Source: Buddleja alternifolia
Taxonomy: Eukaryota; Streptophyta; Magnoliopsida; Lamiales; Scrophulariaceae
Reading direction: 5' to 3'
Length of the DNA stretch: 64,000 bases
Assembly (NCBI GenBank): GCA_019426215.1
Contig: CM033392.1
Coordinates: 36,256,980-36,320,979, forward strand
Of this stretch, positions 23,240 through 35,103 are shown one piece after another. The position numbers and the translations under genes are program-made. The notes beneath the pieces were generated by a model. The model was not told the origin of the DNA and made no database searches. It saw only the letters and a program-made list of their open reading frames with translations. Numbering within the stretch: position 1 is the first letter of the stretch; every line of letters starts with the position of its first letter.

Positions 23240-24262
23240 ATCTTGCCTTTGAGACAAGATTCACAAGTAGGATAGGGATCCAATCCCAGTGGGCCAATTA
23301 GCCCATCTTTTTCCATTTTGCGAATCTTTTGTTCGCCAGCATGGCCTAGTCGAAGGTGCCATGTTAATCTTTGGTTTATTTCAAGCCTACTATGTTTCCT
23401 TTGTATTGTATTCACAGCACACTTATTCTTGACATTAAGGTAACACAATGCATTTATCAAAGAAACAAGGCCTACTAATTTATTACCATAATAAATCTTG
23501 CATTGTTCATTAATAAAACCAAAGTGTAACCTTATTTAACTAAAACGGAAATTGAACCAATGTTTAACAATATCCAGAAATAACATATGTCTAGAATAAA
23601 AAATAATGAGGCAGATCTTGTTTGAGTAGCCGCGACGCCTTGCCCGCTGCCTACTTTGATCTTCTCCTCATTACGGCTCAGCTCCCTCCTTCTTCCCAGA
23701 TTCTGATTCGCACAATTATACAAAAGGTATTAACTTCTGAATCACAATCGATGAAGAGGGAATATTATAAAGCAATTAGTTTCAAAAAAGTTATTCACCT
23801 TTCGCTTGTATATTATGACAGTCTCTTCTCCAGTGGCCCAGCTCACTGCAGCATAAACATGTGTCCTATTTACTAGCCCTCTTATTTCACCTTCGTTGTG
23901 CCTTGTTGCAAGTCGTACTGGATGCTCCCTCCTCTAAATGGGCATTATTCCTTTTTCCATCCAATGTTTTGGGAAATGTAATAGCCATCAGATTGTTCCA
24001 TTTGTCCGTCTTTATTTGTTTCTGAGCAACCTTGAGTTTTTCCAATAGCCCAGCTAAAGATCCCTCAATGTCATTCATATCAAAATTTATGACGAAATAA
24101 TAGAACGAATTTGGGAGTGACTGTAGGATAAGATCGACTTGGAGATGCAGGTCCATGTAGAAGTTTAAAGATTTTAGTTTTTCTATCATGGTCACCATTT
24201 TGAAAATAGACGTGTCTTTTAATACACATGAACTCGAAACGTTCATGTATATTAGTGGGGCA
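23240..24262 (-). mobile_element. Internal copia fragment, antisense
   Basis: On the minus strand, 24246-23887 reads as copia Gag (MIEKLKSLNFYMDLHLQVDL, then NDIEGSLAGLLEKLK). A zinc knuckle (CLCCSELGHWRRDC) follows near 23860-23820. Then 23460-23240 encodes the Gag-pre-integrase domain (LTWHLRLGHAGEQKIRKMEK, then CESCLKGKM). Neither LTR of this copia is present. It joins the Tat antisense ORF at about 23240 and ends within a few bases of the Tat 3' LTR. It is either a nested remnant or a captured piece. Confidence 0.8.
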
Positions 24263-24263
24263 T

Positions 24264-25026
24264 TTGTTTACATCAGAAAACAATTTGGGCTTTCAGATTA
24301 TTTTAAGCCCAAAGAGACCTAAATACTGGAATATCGAATAGGAGAAAAATTGTCTTTACAAATAAATAAGACAGGCACGTTAAGGATGAAAGAGTTGTAA
24401 GAAGATGGGCTGAATAGATGAAAGTCCAATAAACAAAATGTGAAGAAATAAAGTGGGGCCCAAACGGTCAATGGTCCGAAAGGAAGAAAGGTGCGTTAAT
24501 TTGAAAGAGCAATTGAGGATGATTGGAGGCGGTTCCCGAAGAAAAGGATCGTGGGTGCCTTAAGGATTGAGATATAGGTGGCCAAGACGAAGGAAAAAAG
24601 CATGATCAGCATCACAACTACATATTTTATTTTCTTAAAACTAGCTCCAGCATTAGGAGTAGTTCTTGGCGTAACTTAGGAGTAGCGGTAGTGTAGATTA
24701 ATCTGTGTTTAGCAAGGAGTTGCCGAAGGTTGCAAGGTGCATATCAAGCTTTGTTTGTATTCTTCAAATCAAACACTCTCATGGAGGTATAAATTACCAT
24801 TTTTTCAGATATAAGTATTTGATAGGTTAATTTTATCTTGATTTGAGTTGTTCGATTCATTGTCTTTATACTCGGAATCAATAATTAAAGAATTAAATAA
24901 AGACTTGAACCACCATCCAGCGTATCGAACGCAGAGGTTGAAAGATAATCTCAAATTATAGATTATCACGGGGCTTGGAACGAACAATCAGATCCACCTC
25001 ATTCTGATTTGTTTTATCGCGAAATA
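24264..25026 (+). repeat. 3' LTR of the Tat element
   Basis: 763 bp, starting TGTTTACATC and ending GCGAAATA (terminal CA changed to TA). It aligns with 13754-14515. It is preceded by the purine-rich 'attagtggggcat', a weak polypurine tract, and followed by the target duplication GTCTC. Confidence 0.93.
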
Positions 25027-25031
25027 GTCTC

Positions 25032-26413
25032 AATTGCATAAAATTAATTATTGTAGCATTTTTCGGAATAAATATCAATTTTATAAACTTTTGAAATGTC
25101 AAGTACTTTGCAAAAAAGAATGAATTATGTAACAGCTAATTTGGTAATCTCTTTCGTCTATTTTTTTATTTATAAGATTTTTTTTTTCAATTGTACATGA
25201 TAAAAACATATGCTTTCACTTTTCACCCATGCATATTAATAAATTTCAATACATGATGATGGGGTTCGAAATTACACCAAGAAATTGTGCAAATTAAACA
25301 CGATTTTGTATTCCTCTTTATTAGTGGAGAATTACTAAAACCATAAAGAATAATATTGGGACTTGAATACATGAAGAGGAAAAAGATCTTTTGTTTATCA
25401 TTTTCTAAAAGAATTGCTGGAAAGAAGAATACAAATTATGTGAATTTCTCTCTCAAGAATTCCCATGAATCTCCCTTTTACAAAATAGACTTTTTTCTAC
25501 TTATACTATGGCCATGAGGCTGATTCCTTCCCTCTTTGAATCTCTTGGCTGATTTTTCCATGTTGTAGGGATATGAAAATAATATCCCTTAGTTCAGGAA
25601 TAATCGATTATGATGCGATATGATTTGACTTTATCCATCTCTAGTCTTCCACCAGCTAGCTCTCCACGTGTCTTGTGCAATTATCCCATGACCTCAATTA
25701 TGAGCTAACCTCTTCAGGTATCCGGTCAATTTTACCTCGGGCTGCCGTGTTGCAATATTTTCCATGTAGCTCCTTTGACTATCCTATAAGCCTTCTTCTC
25801 GGTCTTCCAACTCAAGCCGAATTACCACCTGAGTTTTCTGCTTCTTGAAACAAAATAACAGAAAATCCTAGTCATATCACATGACAATATATTTTGACTT
25901 TCTTCAACATAACAATTGAGGGGATTTTATTAATATTCAATATAATAATTATAAAATCCTCTTCATCATAATTATTTATGTCCAAATTAACTAAATTATC
26001 TTTTATTTTGTTCTTTTTCCCGTTTTTGTTAAATTTTTCATAAAAAAATTTCATTGATAACCGACAAAATTGAGTCAATTTATTAATGATGATGGTTACC
26101 TCTCATTTTATCTTTTAGTATTTTCTTTGTTAAGTTTGCCAACAATAGACTACTTTTTTTTCGTGTATTATATATAAATAAATTATTTAATGATAGATTT
26201 ATATTTTTAAATATTTTTTTATATATTTAGTATCCCGTGCCGTTATATTTTTAAATTATTTTCGTATCACTTAAATCCTTTCTGGGTTTTATTGAAAAAA
26301 TATTATTGCAAGTAAGTCCTTAAGCTTTTGATTACTCTCAAACTTAGTCTCATAAAAGAAAAATAATCTTTATATATGCTATTTAAAGCAAAAGAAGGAT
26401 CCTGCTTAAAAAA
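25032..26413. other. Non-coding AT-rich DNA
   Basis: No gene or known repeat was recognised between the Tat element and the pararetrovirus. Short ORFs such as 25872-26078 are AT-rich chance frames. Part of the last 150 bases could be viral leader. Confidence 0.55.
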
Positions 26414-26425
26414 TAGTATCAGAGC
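26414..26425 (+). other. tRNA-Met primer binding site of the pararetrovirus
   Basis: tagtatcagagc matches the complement of the initiator tRNA-Met 3' end with one mismatch. This site marks base 1 of caulimovirid genomes and lies just upstream of the first viral ORF. Confidence 0.8.
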
Positions 26426-26483
26426 CTAGGTTTATTGATGAAATATTTAAATTGGTTACATATAATTATTTTATCCCTAGCGG

Positions 26484-26803
26484 AGGAGAATCAAACAAGA
26501 GTGGAATCAAACAATTAGTCGATTTATAACGAGAACAGGGAGTATTTCCAGATACTGGAAACACAAAGGAGTAAGCAGATAAATAAATTTATCCGATATA
26601 TTAATAGGGTTTCAACAGAAATCAAGGAAGAATTCGCTAGAAGTAATAGACCTATAGCGGATCATAGAGCAGAGGTAAGATACTATGAAAGGAAATTAGC
26701 TCTGCACGATAAATCCAAAGGCAACATCGCAAGTGGCTTACACCTCGCAGAGATCCAAGGCAAATGGTCAGGAAAAGCAAATAAAGGTAACTCTTTTATT
26801 TAA
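26484..26803 (+). pseudogene. First small viral ORF, unknown function
   Basis: A frame of about 105 codons runs to the stop at 26801, with an in-frame stop at 26516-26518 and no ATG at its head. It is hydrophilic and helical (FIRYINRVSTEIKEEF, then AEVRYYERKLALHDKS). Small ORFs at this place are usual in badna-, tungro- and related caulimovirids. I do not recognise the family. Confidence 0.55.
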
Positions 26804-26816
26804 TTCATTCTTTATT

Positions 26817-27188
26817 ATGAGTTGGAAAGAGATTGAACCGGATACCTCTAAGCTCTCCAAAGACCTTAGAGAAATCCAAAAGATAGTTCAAGATTATAGA
26901 CATAGGTTAGAACCTCTATCTATGAAAATCGAAAACTTGAACAAAAAATTTGAGGAAATCCTCAAGATTCTTCCAGATCTAAATAGATCTATAACAGATT
27001 TAAAGTCTATAGCACAAGATCTGAGAGAAAAATAGGGTATCTCGGGTACGTTCAAACCAAAAAAGGAACGAATCAGTGATGCACTGGGAAGAGTGCCTCT
27101 TCTACATAAGAAGGGCAAAGCGACGAAAATTCCGAAACCTAAAACTCAGGAAGATCTAATCAATGAAATCCTTAGCAATATAAATTAA
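26817..27188 (+). pseudogene. Second small viral ORF, virion-associated-protein-like
   Basis: The frame starts MSWKEIEPDTSKLSKDLREI and shows heptad-like spacing suggesting a coiled coil (about residues 10-70). A lysine-rich tail (PLLHKKGKATKIPKPKTQ) follows an in-frame stop at 27033-27035. A coiled coil plus a basic, nucleic-acid-binding tail is the design of caulimovirid virion-associated proteins. That assignment is by architecture only. The stop codon is one base from the coat-protein ATG at 27190. Confidence 0.5.
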
Positions 27189-27189
27189 T

Positions 27190-28626
27190 ATGGATATTTC
27201 AAGGGTAGATCCATCAGATCTTCAAGAACTAGCTGAGTCTTTTTCTCAACTTGCTCTTGTGGATTTGGTTAATGTTAAAACCAATGAAACAAATCCCCTG
27301 GCTTGAACAATGCCAGGAGAAAGTTTCGCATCTAATAATCCTCCACCGGATGAAACGATGCGAGAAAGTGGTGCTTTGCATACAAATGCGGGACCCGCTC
27401 TTGGGGGTACAACGTTTAGAGCAAATCCCATAAGAAATCCAAATAGGGTACCAGAAAATACACCTTGGGCAAGGACTATGTTACAACCCTTGCATCTATA
27501 CGGTACTATCCTTAATTTGGATGTTATAGATTTCAAAAACATAGAAATATTAATCGATGAATGGGTAGCAGCTATAAAGATAGCAGCAACCACATTGGAT
27601 CTGGATAAAGAAATCTTCATTAGATTAATGGAGTTAAGCTTAGAAGGATCGGTGAAAACAGGATGGGAACATACCCCTAAAACAACCAAGCATGGAGTCT
27701 TAGAAGGAGAATCTAAAAGCACTATTGCAGAAAGATTCTGGAGACTCATTAAATTACATTTTATCGGAGATGGATACTTCGATCAAAATAATATGGAAAA
27801 AACCAGAGAGTACACACAGGCTCTTTATGGTATTGAATTAAGAAATATTTGTGCAGTAGATGAATAAATCTATTGGTTTCGCAAATACTTCTTTCAGAGT
27901 GACGTAACACCAAAGATTATAGCACCTATGTTCTTTGCAAAAATTTGCAGTCCGTGGAGGGAAATGTTAACACAATCCTACAAGGTACCAGAAAGACAAC
28001 TTGATTCAGTAGCCCGACGTATGTCTTTCTTAAAAGACAAACTCAAGGACTAGTGTTATCAGGCATCCCTTTAAAAGAACATGAAAAACCTTAGAGGAAA
28101 GATAAAGAAAACATCTCTATGCTGTCATAATAATGATTTTCCAACAACTATTGGAGAATCAATTGAACAAAGAAAGAAGAGAAAGCAGTTTATAAGCGCT
28201 GATACCAATCAGAACCATAAAAGGCGATCTTCTTTCAGGTGAAAGTCTTGGTGGTCAAAATCAAATGCCCGATCTTATAAATCCAGCTAGAGATCCGAAC
28301 CAACAAGGGTGTCTTCCTAAGGATCTCGAAAATCCGACGGAAAAACCTCCACAAGACGAACTTTCAGAAGGGCTCACACTCGAACAAATGAAAGTTTCAA
28401 AGATTGTAACTCCTGGACATGTAAAGCTCGTGGCCACATTTCACCAGATTGTCCGCAAAAAAGTGGTGAATTAAAACACTTCGAAGCCTCTATTGACATA
28501 CTGGATGCAATTTTCTGCGAAAATTTGGTACCGGTTTACCAATTCAAAAGTATACCCTCAGATGAAAGTGTCTATGAGGAAGCAATAGAATGTGATTCTG
28601 ATGGAACTTCAACCGAATTAGAATAA
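27190..28626 (+). pseudogene. Caulimovirid coat protein (Gag-like), broken
   Basis: The frame opens at ATG 27190. Its longest open part (27310-27867) carries the conserved core around LDKEIFIRLMELSLEGSVK and TIAERFWRLIKLHF. The core continues after the stop at 27865 (VTPKIIAPMFFAKICSPW). A zinc finger near 28405-28455 follows the caulimovirid C-x-C-W-x-C-x4-H-x4-C plan, but the second cysteine reads serine (CNSWTC). An acidic tail ends at 28626. In-frame stops occur at 27304, 27865, 28051 and near 28071, and there is a frame change around 28200-28400. The product would form the capsid and bind RNA. Confidence 0.8.
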
Positions 28627-28735
28627 CTTCAACGAAGGAGATAGGCTACAAACATCGGATAGCCTGTCAGGATTCTTTTCCAAGTCATCTATAACAGATA
28701 AAACCATGGAAAAAATAATGAGGCAAAACTCTAAC

Positions 28736-30475
28736 TGACACGCTAAAAGCTAACGTGCTATGATAGCAAGTGCACTAGACGTATGTAGTAATAAGTGGAC
28801 AAAAAGTCCGGGTTGTCGAACCACAAGGACTTGAATTCTAGTTAATGATTTTCGATAAAAGATAAGACAATTTAAAGTAAAGTGCAAGAAAAAGATTAAA
28901 CAAACGAAGAACCAAAGAGAAACGTACTATAGATTTAATCTCACGTATGATAAAATGACTAAGGCACATGCTACAACCGAATCTACTCGTCAATATATAT
29001 GAGCTACTCTTCGAATTATTAGACTCCTATTGCTTTGGTGGAAACTCCTAAATTAACTATTACCCGATGTCTCGGCACATAATAATCCTATGATTAATTG
29101 ACGGTTCTCTAAATATGTCTATCCGAGAATCTAATCAAAAATCCCGCATTAACGTTCTAGAGCTTCCCCGAACGAATCCGGCTAACAACACCCGGGAATC
29201 TTTACCTATTTCTAGGGCAATCCCTCATTTGTTTCGGATGATGTGTTAATTCTCTTGCACCCTAATCTATTTTCTCTCGAACAACTAGATTAGGCAAGAT
29301 AGCAAGCATCTGGTGATCAAACACATGATTGGAATAAAAGCATAGAATTAACACACAAAGCAATAGGAGAATTAATACAAAGAGCAACTTCACATATATT
29401 GATTCATAAATTTGGCCTTCACATGGCCTTAGTTCTACAATATTAGCCTCTCATCAAAGCCTTAAGAAAATCTAATACAAACATATACATACTCATGGAA
29501 ATAAACATGTAAATGCAAATAATTAAAACTCCCTCAATTGATTGATGATGGATCTTTGCTCTTGATCTTCAATCCTTAGCTCCTCTCCCTTTGTTCCCCT
29601 CCAAAAGTGATGAAGAAAATGGTGATGAATGATGATGAGTGAAAAGTGATGGATAAAATGCCTCTCTCTCCCTCCTCCTCTAGATGATCGGTCAATTGTG
29701 CTAAAATATCCTTAAGAAGACCACCACAAATCAGCTCCTCATGTGTATGTCCCCCCTAGTGTCCCCTCCACTACTCTTAAAGTGAGTAGTATATAATTCC
29801 CTAAAGTAGATCTAGTAAGAAACATACTTATGACATCCCTCCCATACATGTGATGACCTCTTGGCTTTAAATGTTCCATTCCCTCATCAAATGATGATCT
29901 TTTGGCTGAAAGGAATCAAATCTCGGATGTGGCCACGCCTAGGCGCGGGAATTATGGCGCTCGGGCGCCCAAATCAGAATGTTGGGAGTATTTGCCTCTG
30001 TCTGGCGCAGTAATTGTATTTCCTTCATAACTCTCTCCAAAAAACTCCGATTTGGATGATTCAAGTCCTCATTTGAAGCTAACACATAGTTCTACAACTT
30101 TGTAGAAGGAAACTTCATCCAATTCGGTCTCTAAAAATAAGAAAATATCGATCGAACGTGGAAACGGGTGCAGATACGGCGCCCAGGCGTGGACAGAACG
30201 GCGCCTAGGCGCGGAAAGCAGAATGTTGACGTTATTTGCATCTTTTACGGCGCCTAGGCGTGGTAATACTGGCGCCTGGGCGTGGACAACAGAAGCAAAT
30301 TGGCCTGAACTTGTTTTATACGTCGTTTTTCATCCCGTTCTTCGATCGTATCCATTTAAGACCTGAAATCACTTAATGCACGAATTAAACGCACATGTAG
30401 CAAGAATTAAGCGATAAATGAACCTAAAACATAAACGCAAAGGGGCTTAAAAACACGTAAAAATGCCTCTTATCA
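28736..30475 (-). repeat. 3' LTR of element A
   Basis: TGACACGCTA..CTCTTATCA. By eye I count about a dozen differences from 33359-35098 over 1740 bp, i.e. over 99% identity. Confidence 0.95.
29936..30282. promoter_or_regulatory. GC-rich palindrome array in the LTR of element A
   Basis: Near-palindromic GGCGCCTAGGCG-type units lie at 29936-29945, 29956-29969, 30178-30189, 30200-30212, 30249-30260 and 30271-30282. The same units recur in the other LTR at about 34559-34905. They stand out in an AT-rich LTR and lie in its U3 part. A larger block of palindrome plus 'cagaatgttg' is itself duplicated (about 29956-30010 and 30200-30260). Confidence 0.75.
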
Positions 30476-32089
30476 ACACCCCCACACTTATCAATTGCTC
30501 GTCTTCGAGCAATAAGAGTTCTAAGATAAGGAAACACATCAATCAAAGAGAGAAACAAAAAGAAAACTACCTAACTCACTTGCGTGGAGTAAACGGTTGC
30601 ATTTAGCGAATGCAACAAGCCTTTGAACCTTTGAGTCACCTCAAAGGACGAGTTATAGTCTCGTGAGGGTTTGCATATGATATACCCACAAAATCTAGTA
30701 AATTTTCAATCATAACCAAATCAATACATCTCAACATAATCAACAAGAATGAATGGCATAAAATCAACCTTTTAAAGCTCACAAGTATATATATACATAT
30801 CAACTACTTTTGCTCATGTGACACTAATACTTGAAAAGACTCCTTAGGGTGTAGTGAAAAATAAATCTAAGGCGTTATAGTCGAGAGGCATCCTTACCAA
30901 ATTTTGGACATTAATCCCATATCTATAAACTTTTGATCAAACACAAAGCACAAGAATCATAGAAAATCTCATAGCCATTTAAATTTCATTATGTCAAACA
31001 TTCAACTTTCAATTCGTATGAAACTTCCATTAAATTCATTAAGGCTAGATCATGTGCAATGTTTTATTCCATTAGGCTTTCTATGACGCCCATGTAACAA
31101 GTTTTAGATCAATGACTCCCAAACTAGATAGTTTTGGGGCATTAAGTGTAGAGACACTCCTACGGATTTAATCACTCGAGTGTCAAAGGCCACGAAATAA
31201 AACTAGATCTTTTAAACAAATCACTTCTTTTTGGCTTGAGCTTAGCTCAAATTAGCATAATAGTACAATATATAGGCATGAAACTTATCACCTCCGGTAC
31301 GTATTAGCCTGACCACTTTTGGTCATACCAAAATTCAACCTTTTCAATTCATTGTTTAGCATATAAAATTACTACTTAACTTATAACCTTATGAGAAATC
31401 TAAGTTAATATTTCTGGGAAAAACTCCTTAAGTGTCTCAAGATGGTTATCCTCTCAACTCCTCTACCCTCGATTCATTGTGCAATGTGAATCATCTAAAG
31501 AATCAATCCTAGTCTAGTGTCTCCACGAGCAATTTCAAAGATATATATATTCCATTAAATTCAAATTATTTCAAGAGATCATGCCATTTCTCCAAGTCAA
31601 TCAATTTCAATGCATCAATTGGAAGGACTAAATTTTTTTTTTTTTTTTTTTTCATACTTGATTTTCTCAACAAAGAAGCATATAAATATGATAGCAAACA
31701 ACTTTCCCCCAAACTCAAGCTACAAATTAGGATTGCATCATCAAAGTTCAAAATAAGTACTCTTCTACCCCCAAACTTAAATCCAACATTGTCCCCAATG
31801 TTGTTATGACAAGCATACACAACGGTACAAGAACACTTACAACCAAGGATATTGAACAACATCCTTAAAATTCCAATACATAATCCTATAGCTTCCTCTC
31901 CTCTCGAGTACAATACGCATCTCTTAAACATGGGGTCCAAATGTGCATTATATCTAACACTTCAACTCTTTAAACCATCAAGCATAAGACACATACATGC
32001 TAAAAGTGCATGCTTGAACACAACAAAAAGAAACAAATTAAACAAAACAAAAACAAAAGCAAAAAGAAAAAGAAAAGAAAACTTACAAA
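30476..32089 (-). other. Non-coding region of element A between ORF and 3' LTR
   Basis: No ORF was recognised here. It includes a T20 run (31633-31652) and the polypurine tract next to the LTR. Frames at 31566-31940 (minus) and 31852-32121 (plus) have no recognisable domain. Confidence 0.7.
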
Positions 32090-32107
32090 CTTGGGTTGCC
32101 TCCCAAG
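32090..32107 (-). other. Conserved hairpin motif after the ORF of element A
   Basis: cttgggttgcctcccaag has a perfect 6 bp stem (CTTGGG/CCCAAG) and a 6-base loop. On the coding strand it reads as part of GCGCTTCTTGGGAGGCAACC. The identical 18 bases occur after the ORF of element B at 56080-56097. I recall similar sequence in the 3' non-coding part of other plant gypsy elements. Confidence 0.75.
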
Positions 32108-32150
32108 AAGCGCTCTTTTAAAGTCATTAGCTTGACTTTACCGAGTTATT

Positions 32151-33110
32151 TTAAGGCGGTTTCCGAATGAATGCCTTGTTCATTCTCCAAGTAGGGATGA
32201 ATTTCGGCCCGGTGTTAATAGATAATACGATGAGTAGTGACCAAGCAATCATCCACTCACATATTTTCTCATAGTCCATCACCACTTCCATCACTCTTTC
32301 TTCCCACTGCACCGAGTGATGACTTGGACTATTCTCCAAGTTATAAGTAGATGGCCATTTTTCTTCACCCATCGAGATGGAAAACTTGGAGTTTGTGATG
32401 TAGAACTCGAGGAGGTTATTGGTTCTTCTTTCCTGAAAAAGCTCAACACTAAAAGGATCAAAAGCATCAATGCGTAAAGATAATGTAGAATCAATTGGAT
32501 GCTTAAAAACCTCATAGTTATCACAAATAACCATATCATCTCCTACACTAGAGGACAACTTATTGTCATGGGCACTAATGACCTCTATACCCGTGGAGAG
32601 GGAAGAAGATACCAAAGAATCTAGTAAAGGCTCGAGTGTCCTTTCCTTCAACGTCGGCTTCTTTGATATCAATTCTTCGATAAAAATGGGGCCGGGTATC
32701 GCTTGAATGTTAGGCGGGCGACGCTGAGGCGATGACACCTTCATAGAAATCCTCTCATTTTTCATTTCCTCAATGATCATTAGAGCCTCCTTAATTGGTC
32801 CTTCATACAAAGCATCAATGGTTTTGTGTACCAATTTCATACTTTTCGGCTGATCCAAATCATCTAGTGTGAGTTGTAAGCCGTATAGGAGTTGTCGAAC
32901 CCATTCTCGTTCCTCCAGAGTCGGGGATAAATGATATCCCTCCTGTATGGTAAAGACGCTGGATGGTAGACAATCCCGGACCGACTGAAGTGGTTGAGAA
33001 GGAGGCGGTTGCATAGCTTGGAGAATGCCTTGTAACCACACCCGATCCTTCGGTAAATTCATATCCGGGAAACGTGCATTCGGATTTGGTTGATAGATAT
33101 TGTCCGCCAT
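32151..33110 (-). CDS. Uninterrupted ORF of non-autonomous element A, unknown function
   Basis: 319 codons without a stop, starting MADNIYQPNPNARFPDMNLP about 225 bases after the primer site. No catalytic or zinc motif is seen. A proline-rich N-terminal part is followed by a helical stretch (residues about 95-120: PIKEALMIIEEMKNERISM). The last ~130 residues (from MVICDNYEVFKHPIDS through EERVMEVVMDYEKICEWMI) match the C-terminus of the ORF in element B at well over half of positions, whereas the N-termini differ. It may descend from a gag, but I cannot assign it. Being intact in a young element, it may be translated. Confidence 0.7.
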   Translation of the reverse strand: MADNIYQPNPNARFPDMNLPKDRVWLQGILQAMQPPPSQPLQSVRDCLPSSVFTIQEGYHLSPTLEEREWVRQLLYGLQLTLDDLDQPKSMKLVHKTIDALYEGPIKEALMIIEEMKNERISMKVSSPQRRPPNIQAIPGPIFIEELISKKPTLKERTLEPLLDSLVSSSLSTGIEVISAHDNKLSSSVGDDMVICDNYEVFKHPIDSTLSLRIDAFDPFSVELFQERRTNNLLEFYITNSKFSISMGEEKWPSTYNLENSPSHHSVQWEERVMEVVMDYEKICEWMIAWSLLIVLSINTGPKFIPTWRMNKAFIRKPP

Positions 33111-33335
33111 CTCTCGAACTCATCTACAAACCCGGAGCACATGTTCAAAATAAAAATAACAAAATCAAGCAAAGGCTCATTTGAGGAGCGGGTCATGCAC
33201 CACAAATCGAACCTAACAATTAAGCACAAGAAACAAAATTAGACTAAACATGAAAATAAAAGAAAATCAAGAAATAAACGAAAACTAAGAATTATGAAAA
33301 ATGTAAACAAAAATAAAAAACTAAAATAAACAAGT

Positions 33336-33352
33336 CCCCGGCAACGGCGCCA
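33336..33352 (-). other. Primer binding site of element A
   Basis: Minus-strand TGGCGCCGTTGCCGGGG, six bases inside the 5' LTR. This is the primer site typical of Athila/Tat-type gypsy elements, often assigned to tRNA-Asp. Confidence 0.9.
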
Positions 33353-33358
33353 AAAACT

Positions 33359-35098
33359 TGACACGCTAAAAGCTAACGTGCTATGATAGCAAGTGCACTA
33401 GACGTATGTAGTAATAAGTGGACAAAAAGTCCGGGTTGTCGAACCACAAGGACTTGAATTCTAGTTAATGATTTTCGATAAAAGATAAGACAATTTAAAG
33501 TAAAGTGCAAGAAAAAGATTAAACAAACGAAGAACCAAAGAGAAACGTACTATAGATTTAATCTCACGTATGATAAAATGACTAAGGCACATGCTACAAC
33601 CGAATCTACTCGTCAATATATATGAGCTACTCTTCGAATTATTAGACTCCTATTGCTTTGGTGGAAACTCCTAAATTAACTATTACCCGATGTCTCGGCA
33701 CATAATAATCCTATGATTAATTGACGGTTCTCTAAATATGTCTATCCGAGAATCTAATCAAAAATCACGCATTAACGTTCTAGAGCTTCCCCGAACGAAT
33801 CCGGCTAACAACACCCGGGAATCTTTACCTATTTCTAGGGCAATCCCTCATTTGTTTCGGATGATGTGTTAATTCTCTTGCACCCTAATCTATTTTCTCT
33901 CGAACAACTAGATTAGGCAACATAGCAAGCATATGGTGATCAAACACATGATTGGAATAAAAGCATAGAATTAACACACAAAGCAATAGGAGAATTAATA
34001 CAAAGAGCAACTTCACATATATTGATTCATAAATTTGACCTTCACATGGCCTTAGTTCTACAATATTAGCCTCTCATCAAAGCCTTAAGAAAATCTAATA
34101 CAAACATATACATACTCATGGAAATAAACATGTAAATGCAAATAATTAAAACTCCCTCAATTGATTGATGATGGATCTTTGCTCTTGATCTTCAATCCTT
34201 AGCTCCTCTCCCTTTGTTCCCCTCCAAAAGTGATGAAGAAAATGGTGATGAATGATGATGAGTGAAAAGTGATGGATAAAATGCCTCTCTCTCCCTCCTC
34301 CTCTAGATGATCGGTCAATTGTGCTAAAATATCCTTAAGAAGACCACCACAAATCAGCTCCTCATGTGTATGTCCCCCCTAGTGTCCCCTCCACTACTCT
34401 TAAAGTGAGTAGTATATAATTCCCTAAAGTAGATCTAGTAAGAAACATACTTATGACATCCCTCCCATACATGTGATGACCTCTTGGCTTTAAATGTTCC
34501 ATTCCCCCATCAAATGATGATCTTTTGGCTGAAAGGAATCAAATCTCGGATGTGGCCACGCCTAGGCGCGGGAATTATGGCGCTCGGGCGCCCAAATCAG
34601 AATGTTGGGAGTATTTGCCTCTGTCTGGCGCAGTAATTGTATTTCCTTCATAACTCTCTCCACAAAACTCCGATTTGGATGATTCAAGTCCTCATTTGAA
34701 TCTAACACATAGTTCTACAACGTTGTAGAAGGAAACTTCATCCAATTCGGTCTCTAAAAATAAGAAAATATCGATCGAACGTGGAAACTGGTGCAGATAC
34801 GGCGCCCAGGCGTGGACAGAACGGCGCCTAGGCGCGGAAAGCAGAATGTTGACGTTATTTGCATCTTTTCCGGCGCCTAGGCGTGGTAATACTGGCGCCT
34901 GGGCGTGGACAACAGAAGCAAATTGGCCTGAACTTGTTTTATACGTCGTTTTTCATCCCGTTCTTCGATCATATCCATTTAAGACCTGAAATCACTTAAT
35001 GCACGAATTAAACGCACATGTAGCAAGAATTAAGCGATAAATGAACCTAAAACATAAACGCAAAGGGGCTTAAAAACACGTAAAAATGCCTCTTATCA
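33359..35098 (-). repeat. 5' LTR of element A
   Basis: Near-identical to 28736-30475 with the same ends. It contains the second palindrome array (about 34559-34905). A possible TATA box on the minus strand (attatatact, near 34408-34420) lies downstream of the array. Confidence 0.95.
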
Positions 35099-35103
35099 CT
35101 AAC

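Larger units (their letters stand above)
13754..25026 (+). mobile_element. Ty3/gypsy retrotransposon, Tat lineage, full length but decayed
   Basis: The two LTRs (13754-14515 and 24264-25026) bound gag, protease, RT, RNase H, a second RNase H and integrase in gypsy order, and the whole is flanked by GTCTC at 13749-13753 and 25027-25031. The second, archaeal-type RNase H domain after the first, and an extra antisense ORF after pol, place it in the Tat (Retand/Ogre-like) lineage. All coding parts carry stops or frameshifts, so this copy cannot make its own proteins. It also holds an antisense copia fragment just before the 3' LTR. Confidence 0.93.
28736..35098 (-). mobile_element. Gypsy element A, non-autonomous (Athila/Tat-related), young
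   Basis: Two LTRs of 1740 bp each (28736-30475, 33359-35098) are flanked by CTAAC at 28731-28735 and 35099-35103. On the minus strand the primer site TGGCGCCGTTGCCGGGG (33336-33352) follows the 5' LTR, and a gtgtgggggtg purine tract precedes the 3' LTR. The 2.9 kb internal region holds one ORF and no gag-pol. It must therefore rely on enzymes from another element. It is inserted ten codons into the viral movement-protein frame. Confidence 0.95.

Noticed and set aside
29936..30282. CRISPR-like array from regularly spaced GC units
   Set aside because: The units are short palindromes in a plant LTR with unequal spacing and no cas genes.
31633..31652. T20 run as the tail of a retroposed sequence
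   Set aside because: It lies inside element A with no adjacent gene-like sequence and no target duplication.
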